Positions 1 to 9,598 of a DNA stretch of 34,500 nucleotides are shown here, piece by piece (position 1 is the stretch's first letter; each line of letters opens with the position of its first letter). Made by a program: the position numbers and the translations under genes. Below the pieces are notes generated by a model. It was not told where the DNA came from and did not search any database. It saw only the letters and a program-made list of their open reading frames with translations. This stretch comes from Adiantum capillus-veneris (Eukaryota > Streptophyta > Polypodiopsida > Polypodiales > Pteridaceae), in the NCBI GenBank assembly GCA_014529385.2, contig CM043946.1, positions 40,433,558-40,468,057 of the forward strand, read 5' to 3'.

Positions 1-352
1 TTAAGCATGACCTCTACACCCTTGGGCTATGGAAGATGAAGGGAAACTAAATGAAGGATGATGGCCGTAACCCTCGTGCGAGTCTTCGCCATCAACTCCC
101 ACCTATCCGCCATGTGCTCTACCACGCTCTCCCTTCTCATTCCCCTACCCTATGCTCCCCATTTCATCGCCTTATTCTCTAAATAAATCTTGAGGTTTTG
201 TGAGTATGTTTTCTTGCAATGTTTTGCCCATGTGAGGTGTGCGGAATCGCCACCTAGTCTTGTGTTTGGAGTGAGCTTGTGTATGTGTGAAGGGTGTGCG
301 GATTCGCCATCCTTTTGTGGTGCCTAAGTACTAAGCCGCTATACCCCCTCCC

Positions 353-355
<3 letters not shown>
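1..355. other. Non-coding flank, no gene seen
   Basis: No credible coding region is visible. An AATAAA hexamer lies near 182. Two near-identical 20-base segments with core GTGTGCGGAATCGCCA or GTGTGCGGATTCGCCA lie at 236-255 and 292-313, so part of this stretch is a short direct repeat. It may be the remains of an LTR or downstream sequence belonging to the neighbouring copia element, but no TG..CA boundary or polypurine tract could be fixed. Confidence 0.4.

Positions 356-434
<79 letters not shown>
356..434. repeat. (TC)n microsatellite
   Basis: About 79 bases of uninterrupted TC dinucleotide repeat. In one frame it reads as a run of Leu-Ser, which is an artefact of the repeat. The purity suggests recent slippage and an array length likely to vary between individuals. 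Confidence 0.97.
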
Positions 435-437
<3 letters not shown>

Positions 438-640
438 CTCATTCACTTTCCTCTTTATCATTGCTCCCAAGCATCCATCTCTCTTGGATGAAAACTTTGT
501 TATGGTGGTGTGTTGTTTGCGTCATAGCCGCTGAAGCTAGGTGGTGCCCCCTGTTTGCTTTACCATGACAGGCTCGAGGCGCTTTATTCGCTCCCCGGTG
601 TTTTAGAGGCCGTCGGGGTTCGGGGTTCGCTTTGCTCCCG
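435..640. other. Unassigned sequence beside copia C1
   Basis: Nothing recognisable as coding. It lies on the 3' side of the minus-strand copia element C1, where the end of RNase H and the 3' LTR should be. The RNase H reading frame stops at 641 just before the expected catalytic TEAEY block, so the rest of the element is either deleted or too diverged to recognise here. Confidence 0.35.
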
Positions 641-971
641 TCAGCGCAACGTGGGTTGCCGCTTACTGCTCCATGAAATGGGTCCCGAGCCGAGTGTGAA
701 AACTACTCCTGTAGTAAAGCACCGAGTATCTGGATTTTCTGCCCAATCTGAATCGCACCAACCAAGAAGGGTGCAACCCTTGGAGTGATCATAGAACACA
801 CCATGGTCCAAGGTGCCTCTGATATACCGCAAAGTACGATGGACACACTGCCAATGTCATTGACGAGGTCGGGTGTTGAAAGAACTAAGGACAGAAACTG
901 TGTAACAGATGTTTGGTCCGGAATAAGTTAGCCAAACGAGGCAGCCAACAACATTCAGGTACTGCTCCAGG
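641..971 (-). pseudogene. C1 RNase H, truncated
   Basis: RNase H degrades RNA in the RNA:DNA hybrid. The connection segment (VGCLVWLTYSGPNICYTVSV) is readable at about 850-970 with a stop near 855. The RNase H start LLGWCDSDWAENPDTR with its catalytic Asp lies in the frame 832-641, ending at SSKRQPT and a TGA at 641-643. The block that normally follows, with the catalytic Glu in STTEAEY, is absent. Confidence 0.85.
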
Positions 972-1769
972 TCAATCGATGGGGAAGGATCGTGAAGCGA
1001 TATGTTCTAGAGGAGTGCCAATCGGTCTACAACATGTCATATGGAATCTCTCCAGGATAGCCTTCGCATACTTCCGCTGAGAAAAGAAGATGTCGTCAGG
1101 TGTCTGATAGATCTCGAATCCTAGAAAATAGTGAAGAAGCCCAAGAATAGTCATCTAAAAACGTGTCTCCATAGCTTGCATGATCGACTTGATCTTGTTG
1201 GTCCCTAAGCGTGTGAAAATGAAATCGTCCACATAGACAATCACTATCGCAACCAAAGAGTCATCACAGACAGCATAACAGTTGGAATCTGATGAGGTAC
1301 ACCGTAAATCTAGCTTCACAAGAAACTGGTCAAGTGTGAGGTACCACCGTCTTCCAACCTGCTTCAGTCCATACAATGCTTTCCACAACTGATAAACCCA
1401 ATCCTCCTTGCCGGGTATCTGAAAGCCAGGAGGTTGCTCCACATAAACTTCTTTATCCAAATCAATGTTCAGAAACACACTTTTGACATCCATCCGGATG
1501 ATAGTCCAACCAAAGTTGGCTGCGAGAGCAAACACTGTGCATATGGTAGTCATACGAGCGGTGAGAGCAAAGGTCTCGTGAAAGTCTACGCCGGGTCGCG
1601 ATGTAAAACCCCCAGCAACAAGTCTCGCCTTGTGTTTGTCGAGGGAACCATTGGCCTTGTACTTTGTCTTGAAAATCCATTTTGTAGAAACCACCTTCCG
1701 CTTGTTGGGCCTGAGAACTAAGGTCCAGGTTTTACTCCGCTCGATAGCGTCCAGCTCAGTCTGCAGCAA
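972..1769 (-). pseudogene. C1 copia reverse transcriptase
   Basis: Minus-strand frame 1769-1155 gives a long piece of the copia reverse transcriptase: STKWIFKTKYKANGSLDKHK, RLVAGGF, MDVKSVFLN (usually MDVKTAFLNG), YGLKQVGRRWY and the active-site box YVDDFIF near 1210. The frame then shifts to 1154-972, which holds LGLLHYFLGFEI and the SQRKYAKAILERF segment of the connection region. The YVDD box is intact, but the N-terminal part is broken in the linker and the two pieces are out of frame. Confidence 0.9.
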
Positions 1770-2180
1770 TCATGCTGGAGTGCTTCCTCCACCGAGGAAG
1801 GCTCAACTGGTGAAGCCTGAATCTGGGACATGAGCGCAAAGTTCACGAACTCTGAGCCGTCATAAACCTGACTCTCCTTGAGGCATGCAGAACGTCGAGG
1901 CTGTCTAGGTTTTGGCGTGTCTGGTAACTTCGTGACTCCAGAGCAGGTATTAACTTCTCCTTGCGAGGTGGGACCACCTCCACCAGAGGAGAACCATCAT
2001 CCACATCAGAATCCTAATCCGATATGGCATGATCGGGTGAAGTCATTGGTTGCGGTGTAGAGGGTACAGGGACAAGTGTAGGGTTAGGATCAGATGAGGG
2101 AGGTGGAGGAGGAGGAGGTAGGGAAGGTATAGGTTTGGATACTGCCCCCTCTGCCCATGTGCTAAAAGTCTCCATGAATG

Positions 2181-3129
2181 TCACATCACGGCTAGCTGTG
2201 GTGGTCTTGGCGCAGGATCATAAAGACAGTATCCGTCAGACTCTCGTGAATAGCCCAAGAAGATGAGCTTCTTCGACTTGAAGTCTAACTTCTGTCGCTT
2301 CTCCTTTGGCACATGGACAAAGGCCGGACACCCAAAAACTCGAAAGTGTGAGACCGAGGGCTTGCGGTCGTAGTAAGCCTGAGAGGGAATCATGTCTTGC
2401 AAAGTTTGAGTAGGAGAACGGTTCTGGATGTAAACCGTCGTGTTACATGCCTCAGCCGAGTAAATCCAGATAAAGAAGCATGTGTTAGCATCACACGAGC
2501 CATCTCCATGATAGTCCGGTTCTTTCGCTCAACAACTCCATTCTGGGAAGGAGTGTGAGGAGTAGTCAGTTGGCGCTAGATGCCCTCTGACTTGCATCAC
2601 TGTGCAAAGTCCTTTCAAGTGAACTCACCCCCTCTGTCGAAGCGAAAACATTTAACGTGCAAGTCCTCCTTTTCGACCATCATCTTCCAATTCTGAATGA
2701 AACTAAAAGCCTCCGACTTGAGCTTTAAGAACGAAGCCCAAGTGTACCTGCTACAATCATCCACAAGCACAAGCATATATTGTGAGCCAGAAAATGAAGA
2801 AGTGCTCATCGAGCCACATAGATCAATGTGAATAAGTGTGAGTGGTGCCGAAGCTCTATTGGATGCCTACTTCGGAAAGGCAGCCCTGTGTTGCTTGCCC
2901 AACTGGCAAGCCTCGCACATGCCGGGTGAAGAGCGTATCGCGGGTAAACCCTCCACGAGAGAGGTCCTAGCAACCTATTGGAGCTGCTGATAGCATAGAT
3001 GTCCAAATCGTGCATGCCATAGAGAAGAAGACTCCGAGGTGCTGGATAGAAGAGCATGAGGCGGTATAGGGATCCATCGCGCTCACCGCATGCAAGAACA
3101 GTACCTGTCGTAGAATCAGAAATGGTCAC
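2181..3129 (-). pseudogene. C1 GAG-pre-integrase and integrase remnant
   Basis: Integrase joins the cDNA to the host chromosome. Pieces in changing frames include the H..H/C..C zinc-binding stretch (WHARFGHL, then CEACQLGKQHRA), the first catalytic Asp in HIDLCG near 2820, YMLVLVDDCSRYTW (about 2750-2790), the second Asp as FDRGGEF near 2620, the third catalytic residue Glu in NGVVERKNRT near 2535, and the C-terminal block FRVFGCPAFVHVPKEKRQKLD (2181-2402). Stops between the second Asp and the Glu and elsewhere kill the frame. All three catalytic residues of the D,D-35-E core can still be located. Confidence 0.85.
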
Positions 3130-3366
3130 AGTGCCACTCCCAAACTGTATGTCAGCTCCCTAAGAGTCCAAACTCGACACAGAGAGGAGGTTAAAGGCCA
3201 CGTCCACAACGTAGAGCGCCCCCACTAAACTGAACTTCAAGTCAGACACTAGAATCTCATGGTTGTCACCCATAGTGACGTCTGCCCATGAGTCTGCCTG
3301 ACACAGCTAAATCAAGGCTGTTGGGGAGTCATGTGAGTGGTAGCTGCACTATCAACAACCCAAGTA
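3130..3366 (-). pseudogene. C1 copia protease remnant
   Basis: Copia protease cuts the gag-pol polyprotein. In a frame shifted from gag, the minus strand reads TWVVDSAATTHMTP, the conserved start of copia protease. The catalytic Asp codon is at 3351-3353, in a D-S-A context rather than the usual D-S-G. A stop follows after about 12 codons. Further on, segments such as VTMGDNHEILVS and VAFNLLSVSS match the usual C-terminal half. It is domain-recognisable but not translatable. Confidence 0.75.
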
Positions 3367-4006
3367 CCTGACTGTGATACAACAAGAGCGTGGTCCGGTC
3401 GTCGCCAGAAGAGCGGTCCCCGCCATCTCGTGAGAGGCTACAACTGCACTTGAGGTTGTCTGTTGCTCCTTGTTGGCCTCTTCTCGCTTCTTCTTTTTGC
3501 ATTCTGATTCTTTATGCCCTTTCTTGTGGCAGTAGTAACATTCGATGTCCTTGTTCTTCTTCTTCTTCTTCTTACCTTCACCTTTCTTGTTACCTCCTTG
3601 AGCAATCAAAGCTCCTTCAGTATCAACAACACTCTTCCTCTGAATGCGGAGTGCCCCTCGATCTTCTAAGGGAAGGGCGAATCTCGTCCCATGTGGGAAA
3701 AGAGGTACGTCCAGATGTGAGCAAACTCTGAAAGTAGGGATCAAAGCGTGAGGGAAGCTTGAATAGTAAGAGGCCAGCCATGCGTGCCAAGGTCATGTCA
3801 CCTCCGGCAGAGACAAGATCGTCCCAGAGCTCCCGCATGTGGCGGGTCAACCCATCGAGTGAGTTGAAATCCTTCAATTAGACGTTGTACAACTCCCGTT
3901 CAAGTGTGATCTGTCTCGCAAACGAGGTCTCCTCAAACTGGTCAAGAATCCGTCTCCACAATGGATGTGCATGCTCCTCTTTGGAAACTTCCTTCGTGAG
4001 GCGGTC
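3352..4006 (-). pseudogene. gag: C1 gag (UBN2-type capsid plus zinc knuckle)
   Basis: Gag forms the virus-like particle in which element RNA is packaged and reverse transcribed. The capsid-like part reads from about 4006 with the pattern typical of copia gag (segments such as LWDDLVSAGG and LPSRFDPYFQSL). It is followed by a Lys-rich stretch and a zinc knuckle CYYCHKKGHKESEC (CX2CX4HX4C) near 3500-3545. An in-frame stop lies at about 3880, just before LKDFNSLDG, and the frame shifts near 3640-3660. The true start is missing: the first ATG upstream lies inside the gypsy LTR that begins at 4007, so the N-terminus was lost when that LTR arrived. Confidence 0.85.
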
Positions 4007-4358
4007 TGTCACAAATTGATGACGTGGCATGACCAACTAAAAAGTTGGTTCCAACTTATGGACAACTATCGAGGGGCCAAAGGGACACCTAGCATTAAAA
4101 ATAATGCATAAAGAGTTGTTGACATGGCTGTTGTACGGACGCCCGTGATTCACGCTGCTGACTTGGCAGGCTGTACAGACGGCCGTAAAATGCGCTGACT
4201 GCTGACGTGGTAGCACCGTACGGAAATTCAGCTCTTTGCACTGCTGAGTTTTACTGGCAGCTTTTGGATCAAGTTGCTTTTGAATTTACTACTTTTGGGG
4301 CTCTGTTTTTGGCATCTCTTGTATCCATAAATAAATCCCAAGGGACTTACTTCTCAGA
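4007..4358 (+). mobile_element. Truncated gypsy LTR fragment, plus orientation
   Basis: It begins TGTCACAAATTGATGACGTG and carries the same sequence order as the complete LTR of G1 (6992-7522, opposite strand): TGACGTGG boxes, GTACGG, a TTGCTTTTGAATTTA stretch, GGGGCTCTG and ATAAATAAATCCCAAGGG. Similarity ends at about 4358 (CTTCTCAG), where it abuts reverse-transcriptase sequence of G1 on the other strand. It interrupts the gag of C1 at 4006/4007. Only the 5' two-thirds (U3 and the start of R) remains, so no target duplication can be tested. Confidence 0.8.
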
Positions 4359-5401
4359 ATCATACAAACCAAAGCTTGTCCAAAAGGCTGTCTTATAGAC
4401 ATCTCCCGGTGCGATTCGGATCTGATGATATCCGCTTTTCATATCAATCCTGCTGAAACAAGAGGATCCCTGAAGTCGGTCAAGAATATCATCGACCCTT
4501 GGAATCAGAAATCTGTTCTTGATGGTGATTTTATTGAGAGCTCTGTAATCAATGCACATTCTTCAAGATCCGTCTTTCTTTAAAACCAACAACACCGGAG
4601 AGCAATAGGGTTAAGTACTCGGTTGGATAAGACCCATTTCAAGAAGGTCTTTCACTAGGTTCATAATCTCTTCATTCTGGGCTCGGCTAACACGGTAAGG
4701 TGGCCAGTTTGGTGATGTGCTTCCAGAAATCAGATCAATGGTGTGATCCTCAAGTCGAGATGGGGGCAACTCCCCTGGCACGCCCTCAGAGAAGCAATCG
4801 GCATGAGAGTGGAGAAAATCTTGGCGTTCTCTATCAAGTTCAGACATGTTTGTTCTGTGTTCATCATTTAACTCTTTCAAGTAGATCGAGTAAACAAAGA
4901 GGCTGGTTTTTATTAATTTGGAAATGGCCGAAGCCGATACAATAGGGAAGGACTTGTCCTTTAGTTTTACATCAAGTACAATCTTTCGGCCCTTTTCATT
5001 CGTCAACTTTGCTTTCTTTGCCCAATAATCAACCATGGCGTTGTTCTTATGGTACCAAGGGACTCCTAGGAGGACGTCACAACCTTCCAAGGGTATTATG
5101 TAAAAGTCATCGTGCCCCAAATACCCCTGACAATGCAACCAAAGTTTGCCAACGACAAGTGTAATGGCTATGTCCCGTCCGGGTGCCGCTAGAACTGCCT
5201 CTGTTGGTGGTCCCATCCTGTCGGGTGTAATCTCGAGCCCCGTCGCCAATTCAGGTAAAATGAAGTTGGCCTTGGCTCCTCCATCGAAGAAATCAGGGCT
5301 TCTTGATCTTTCACTTTGCCCCAAGCTCGGCAAAGTTCTGTACTTTCATCAATCAAGCTTGGGTCAGTACCCATGCAATCTGGTACCAGTCTTGCTTTCA
5401 T
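4359..5401 (-). pseudogene. G1 protease and start of reverse transcriptase
   Basis: Frame 5401-5189 contains LCRAWGKVKDQEAL, then the frame shifts into 5333-4611. That frame has the retropepsin-like start FFDGGAKANF (catalytic Asp codon 5283-5285, D-G-G instead of D-S/T-G), CDVLLGVPW, the linker ELPPSRLEDHTIDL, PPYRVSRAQ and LLEMGLIQPS. After stops between 4611 and 4560 the frame 4559-4347 reads [31 protein letters not shown] and TSFGLY. The sequence is cut there, before the FFDD catalytic box. It could not make an active enzyme. Confidence 0.9.
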
Positions 5402-6927
5402 CTTGCCTTTTCTGCCACGTTCCTTTGCTGCTCTCGAACTCTCTCGCTTGTCTTCAATCTGTTCTTGTTGTGCCTTTTTGGGGCACTTCGCGGAGATATG
5501 CCCATGTTCCCCGCAACCAAAACACTTCCCCTCTTTGATATAATTGGCCCTCTCTCGAAGATTTTTTTCTTTCTACTTTCATTGTTGGAGGTCTGTCGGG
5601 TTCTCTGAGTCAAAACCTCATCAATGGGGTAAGTCAAATTTCCCGAATGTATTGAGAAACCCCGTTTCGCATGACCCATAAATTCTTGAATAGAATTTGA
5701 CTTTTGTTCCAGGCAGTAGTCTCGGATCTCTGTAGGGAGTCCGCAACAAAACCGCTCAATTTGTTCCTTAAAAGAGACCTTAAATGAAGAGGTTGGTAGA
5801 AAAGAGTCCTAAAATCTCTTGCAATAAGCATCCAAAGAATCTCCCTTGGTCATCCAAAGATGGTTCCAAGTGGTTCGTATATCTCGTTCGTACTCCCGAG
5901 TCAGCCAAGAAGAAATAAAGAGCCTTTTGAATTTCAACCACTTGACTGGGGCTTCCTTCCTCAAAAGAAGAGTGGACCACCATGTTCGAGCATTGCCTTT
6001 TGGAAAAGCTGCAGCCCTCCTAATCTTGGAGTGCTCAGAGTAGTGCCCTCCAGAGAAGGCTATGTCAAACTGTTGAACAAAGGCCAAAGCCCTGGGAGCA
6101 TCTTGAGCATCTCGGAACCCAGAAAAGGATTCAAATTTTATCGATTGTCCACCTTCTTTGAATTCTTTTGCTTTCTTGCTTTTGTCTTCAAGGAAGTCAT
6201 ATTGGTTGGCTCGTAAAAATGCTTCTTCTTTGCATAAAACATATGGTCATCGAAGTCCGAACTGTCAGAGGATGACTCCTCTCTAGAGCTATCAAAAACT
6301 GGGCGGAATCTGGGTTTCTTGCCCTTTGCGAAGCTTTGCTTTTTGCTTCGCTTTTTTCCCTTTATGTCCTCCTCGCTCGAGTCACAAGAGCTAGAAGAAC
6401 TATTAGAAGAAGAGGAAGAAGAAGAACTGGGTAATCCTTCAAAACGTACTCGCTTCTTCTGCTTTCTTGCAGATGCAAAAGAAGATTGACGGCCCAAACA
6501 ACCACGGTAGTCAGTCCCCTTCTTGCGCTTTTTCACTTGCTTTTTGGATTGATTGTTCGCGTCCAAAAGCAGACATATCTGAGTCTGAACCACCTCCTGT
6601 AGTTCTTGTTCTGTAAACATCCTCGGAGAAGGAGGTTTCTTGATTGCCGGTTTGATGTGTGGTTTTGTGGCTTTCTGCCACTGAGTGTGCACTTCTGCGA
6701 TGGATTGTTAGAGACAAAAATTTTGCAAATTGAGGATCCTTCGCAAATTTAATCATCTGCTTTGTGCACTCGTCAACCTGTTGTCGACGTTCCAACTCTT
6801 GAAATTCGTACTGAGTAGGCCAAGGTGGCCTGTACTTTTCATCTGTTAAGTCATCAAAATCTTCTTCATGATCTCCTCCCGCATTAGCAGACGCAGAAGA
6901 AGTAGACTGCTTCTTGTTGGAATCCAT
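5402..6927 (-). pseudogene. gag: G1 gag
   Basis: The start chosen is the ATG at 6927-6925 (MDSNKKQ), the first Met downstream of the primer site. The frame breaks near 6690 and continues in 6692-6138, which is basic and holds a poly-serine tract (about 6370-6430). The capsid core (RTWWSTLLLRKEAPVKWLKF, then YERDIRTTW and TKGDSLDAYCKRF) is at 6087-5809. After another shift (5830-5680) the zinc knuckle CFGCGEHGHISAKC lies at 5524-5483 (CX2CX4HX4C). At least three frame changes make it non-functional. The N-terminal region is unusually Ser-, Lys- and Glu-rich for a gypsy gag. Confidence 0.85.
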
Positions 6928-6980
6928 AAGTGTCGCGAGAAAAGGAACGGATTTCCCGGTAGAAGAGAAATCGACCGCCG

Positions 6981-6990
6981 TCTGATACCA
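6981..6990 (-). other. G1 primer-binding site (tRNA-iMet)
   Basis: Minus strand TGGTATCAGA, complementary to the 3' end of plant initiator methionine tRNA, one base downstream of the LTR end TGTTACA. This fixes the element's orientation and the LTR boundary at 6992. Confidence 0.93.
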
Positions 6991-6991
6991 T

Positions 6992-7522
6992 TGTAACAAA
7001 CTTGGACACCCCAAGTTTAGATTCTACCGCCACACAGCAAAGATTCACTTTAAAACAGTTCACAAAAGCTGACACGGCCCGGCGTAGTTCCGTGCCAAGA
7101 GGTATTGGCCCCAAAGACTAGCGCCCCTTTCGGTATTTCTTTTTGTATTAATCTATGTGCAAAGTACAAGAGAGTCCACGGGAACTCACACTCAGACTCT
7201 GCGTCCAGATGCCCTGAGTAATGAGGCCCTTGGACTTATTTATTCGTACAAGGGTTGCCCAAAAGCAGAGCCCCAAAAAGTTTAAACTCAAAAGCAACTG
7301 TAACCCAAAAGCTGTCAAAAATCAGCCAGCGTAATTTATGAAAATCCGTACATACTGCCACGTCAGCAACTCAACACGTTTTGCGGAGAATTCTGCCATG
7401 TCAACAGTCAGCAGAATTTGCGACATCCGTACAATTTGCCACGTCAACCTATCGGTGCATTTTACGGAGGTCTGCAGGGTGTGTGTGTGTCCGAGTGCCT
7501 GCCACGTCACCGATTTGTGACA
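6992..7522 (-). repeat. G1 5' LTR (531 bp)
   Basis: On the minus strand it begins TGTCACAAATCGGTGACG at 7522 and ends TTTGTTACA at 6992, with TG..CA ends. U3 holds ACGT-core boxes at 7501-7509, 7438-7446 and 7367-7375, plus a variant with ATGT core at 7395-7403. The block AAAGAAATACCGAAAGGGG (7121-7145, minus strand) is shared with the other gypsy LTRs in the window and probably marks the start of transcription or R. The primer site follows one base after the LTR, which confirms that this is a 5' LTR. Confidence 0.92.
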
Positions 7523-7774
7523 GCTTGAGTTGAAAATCTCTATAGAGATGATCGCAATATGGGATTAGTTAATCCAACATCAGTGAGGTCCAACATGGAT
7601 CTAGATGCGATTACTGAATAAGTTGCTGGCAGTCATGGTTTGAGGTTTGGAATGAATTTCTATGTGATGTGATCTGAATGTAATATGACTGTGATCTGAA
7701 TGAGACGTCTTTGTACAAGTGCTGGATTTGTGTCGTCTAGTGCATTAGTACCTAGAGTCAGTGTCTACTGAATT
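7523..7774 (+). mobile_element. G0: gypsy 3' internal region, left part
   Basis: This aligns by eye with the stretch upstream of the polypurine tract of the plus-strand gypsy near 33172-33397. Shared landmarks are GCTTGA at the start, GATGYGATT..AAATAAGTT, GTCTTTGTRCAAGTGCT and GTAGTCT/GTCGTCT. It ends GAATT at 7774, where element B begins. Its continuation is found 14.6 kb away at 22345. It is non-coding 3' sequence of an older gypsy copy that hosts the whole nest. Confidence 0.75.
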
Positions 7775-7888
7775 TGTCAGATGCAGCAGAAGAGAATAAG
7801 GATTTTCTCGGATCTAGTACTCTGCACACAAACACAAGGGATACTTTACTTCACTTGAAAGAACTGAACTGAACTGAAAGAAAGAGAG

Positions 7889-7931
<43 letters not shown>

Positions 7932-8334
7932 GACACAGGGATGTCGGGTCCCAACCCTCAAGGGCCCCCTTGCTCTGTTACCAGAGCAAGTACTTTCTTT
8001 ATTCTTGCACAATGCTACCACAATGATGCCGATGTTGATGGGTACTGATACTACTAATGTTGAAGGGTATTGATACTGCTGAAGGGTAGTGAAGGGATCT
8101 GCGATGACGATGTCGACGACGACGATGGTGTCGAGGAAAACGGCGTCAAGGCTGAAAACTGAAAACACTAGATGCACTGTTGGGGATCTGCTACTGCGGC
8201 GATACTACAGCCTAGATATGCAACCGCTTCGTCGGGCTAGGACTAAAATGTAAAAACGCTGGCTGATCTAACTGAAATCTGAAAACGCTGGCTGATCTGC
8301 TGAATTCTGAAAACGCTAGCCTGATATGGTACTA
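7775..8334 (-). repeat. B 3' LTR, distal (R/U5) half
   Basis: Starts TGTCAGATGCAGCAGAAG at 7775 and runs in parallel with 21181-21870 of the 5' LTR: ATAAGGATTTTCTCGGATC, ACACAAACACAAGG and CAAGGGCCCCCTTGCTCTG. A (GA)n microsatellite lies at about 7893-7930. It ends CTGATATGGTACTA at 8334, exactly where the sequence resumes after A1 at 19950. Relative to the 5' LTR it lacks some of the GATGACGA repeats near 21550-21660. Confidence 0.88.
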
Positions 8335-8361
8335 TGTAAGGTGCAGCAGAAGTGAATATTG

Positions 8362-8665
8362 TGATGAGCGCGTGGCGGTGTGTGCAAGTGAAAGAGTACG
8401 CGAGAATGTGCGAGGTGTGTGCAGGAAGAGATGGCGAAGGCCAGCAGGAAGCTGGGCGCTAGTAGATCGAAAGAGGGAGAGAGAGAGCACGCTACACGTG
8501 AGGTGAGGGGAATGATAAGTGAGTAAATTAACTCATTTGTTCCCTTTATTAAAAGTATAGGACCAATTTATAAGTTAGTGGCCAAGTTCAATGTGAACTT
8601 GGCCAAAGGTTAGTAACCTTTAAAATATACATTATAAGGGGGCCATTTGGGCCTTTAACCCAACA
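8362..8665 (-). repeat. C2 3' LTR (304 bp)
   Basis: Minus strand starts TGTTGGGTTAAAGGCCC at 8665 and ends CGCGCTCATCA at 8362. It is bordered on the internal side by the polypurine tract. A short purine repeat GGGAGAGAGAGAG lies near 8474-8488, and an imperfect palindrome near 8585-8610 pairs CAAGTTCA with TGAACTTG. Confidence 0.95.
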
Positions 8666-8679
8666 ACCTCCCACTTAAA
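8666..8679 (-). other. C2 polypurine tract
   Basis: Minus strand reads AAGTGGGAGGT directly before the LTR start TGTTGG. This is the primer for plus-strand DNA synthesis. It lies about 20 bases after the pol stop codon at 8701-8703, the compact arrangement usual in copia elements. Confidence 0.85.
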
Positions 8680-8700
8680 GGCATAAATGGCGCCTTTAAG

Positions 8701-9598
8701 CTACGTGACTCCCACCATCTCTATGCATAGATGATGTTGTGCTTTGGGTAAGCACTTAGTGAGAGCATCGGCTGGATTTTGTGATGTATGGACTTTAACC
8801 AATGTAATAAGGCCATCCTCAAGCACTTCACGTATGAAGTGATACCGCACATCAATATGCTTTCTGTGTGCATGAAACATGGCGTTCTTTGCCAGACATG
8901 TGGCACTCTGGCTATCACAACCAAGCATAGGTGCCTTGGCAGGCAAACCAAACTCACTGCATATGCGTGCTAACCAAATAGCTTCTTTGGAAGCCTCAGT
9001 GGCTGAAATATATTCAGCCTCTGTCGTAGACAATGCAACAATCTTTTGCAATCTAGAACACCATGAAACAGCACCTCCCGCAAGAGTAAATACATAGCCA
9101 CTTGTGGATTTCCGTGTATCCACATCACCAACCATGTCAGAGTCCCAAAATCCCTTCCAACTCCATTGGTCCTTTACCATAGCAGAGGCATTTGTTGTTA
9201 GTCCCTTTCAAGTACCTCATAATGGACTTTACTGCATCCCAATGCAACCTGCCTGGATTAGCTATAAATCGGCTAACAACTCCCACTGCATGGGCTATGC
9301 CAGGCCTAGTAGCAACCATAGCATACATAAGTGAACCACAAGCTGAAGCATAAGGCACACTTTGCATGTCATTGGCTTCTTCCTTTGACTTGGGACAATC
9401 ATCCTTGGAGATCTTGACATATGGCTGCAATGGCACACCAAGAGGCTTTGCTTTAGCCATGTTAAATCTGTCCAGTCCCTTTTCAATGTACTTTTCTTGC
9501 GACAAATACAATAGGCGCTTGTCTCTTTGCCGTGTAACACGCACTCCAAGTATATGTTCAGCTGCCCCAAGGTCTTTCATTGAAAATGCAGATTTCAG
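8701..9598 (-). pseudogene. C2 RNase H and connection region
   Basis: Frame 9580-9137 holds MKDLGAAEHILGVRV, LSQEKYIEKGLDRF, YASACGSLMYAMVATRPGIA and HWDAVKSIMRYLKGT, the region linking reverse transcriptase to RNase H. The frame shifts by one near 9150-9180 into 9180-8701. That frame has the first catalytic Asp (FWDSDM), DTRKSTSGYVF, ALSTTEAEYISA with the catalytic Glu, LGCDSQSATCLAKN, HIDVRYHFIREV and NPADALTK, and ends at TAG 8703-8701. The C-terminus is complete and properly placed against the polypurine tract. An in-frame stop at 9599-9601 separates it from the reverse transcriptase. Confidence 0.93.

Larger units (their letters stand above)
641..4006 (-). mobile_element. C1: decayed Ty1/copia retrotransposon body
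   Basis: Read on the minus strand the domains are in copia order: gag with zinc knuckle (about 4006-3375), aspartic protease (about 3370-3130), GAG-pre-integrase and integrase (about 3130-2180), a proline-rich linker (about 2180-1770), reverse transcriptase (1769-972) and the start of RNase H (970-641). Integrase preceding reverse transcriptase defines copia. Every domain is broken by stops or frameshifts. The 5' end is cut at 4006/4007, where a plus-strand gypsy LTR begins with TGTCAC, and no flanking LTR of its own was found. Confidence 0.9.
4359..7522 (-). mobile_element. G1: truncated Ty3/gypsy element
   Basis: On the minus strand this runs 5' LTR (7522-6992), primer site (6990-6981), gag, zinc knuckle, protease and the first part of the reverse transcriptase. 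It stops after the FGLY motif at about 4360. The catalytic FFDD box, RNase H, integrase and 3' LTR are missing. The gag-protease-RT order and the RT motifs are of the gypsy type. It is the same subfamily as G3 (30104 onward), with which it shares ISKLIK, SIYLKELNDEHRTNMSELD and PPSRLE. Confidence 0.9.

Noticed and set aside
294-491. Open frame with a Leu-Ser run
   Set aside because: It is a translation of the TC microsatellite with no domain on either side.
4028-4030. ATG giving an apparent N-terminus MPRHQFVTD for C1 gag
   Set aside because: These codons are the start of the inserted gypsy LTR (TGTCACAAATTGATGACGTG) read backwards, so it is not the native start.
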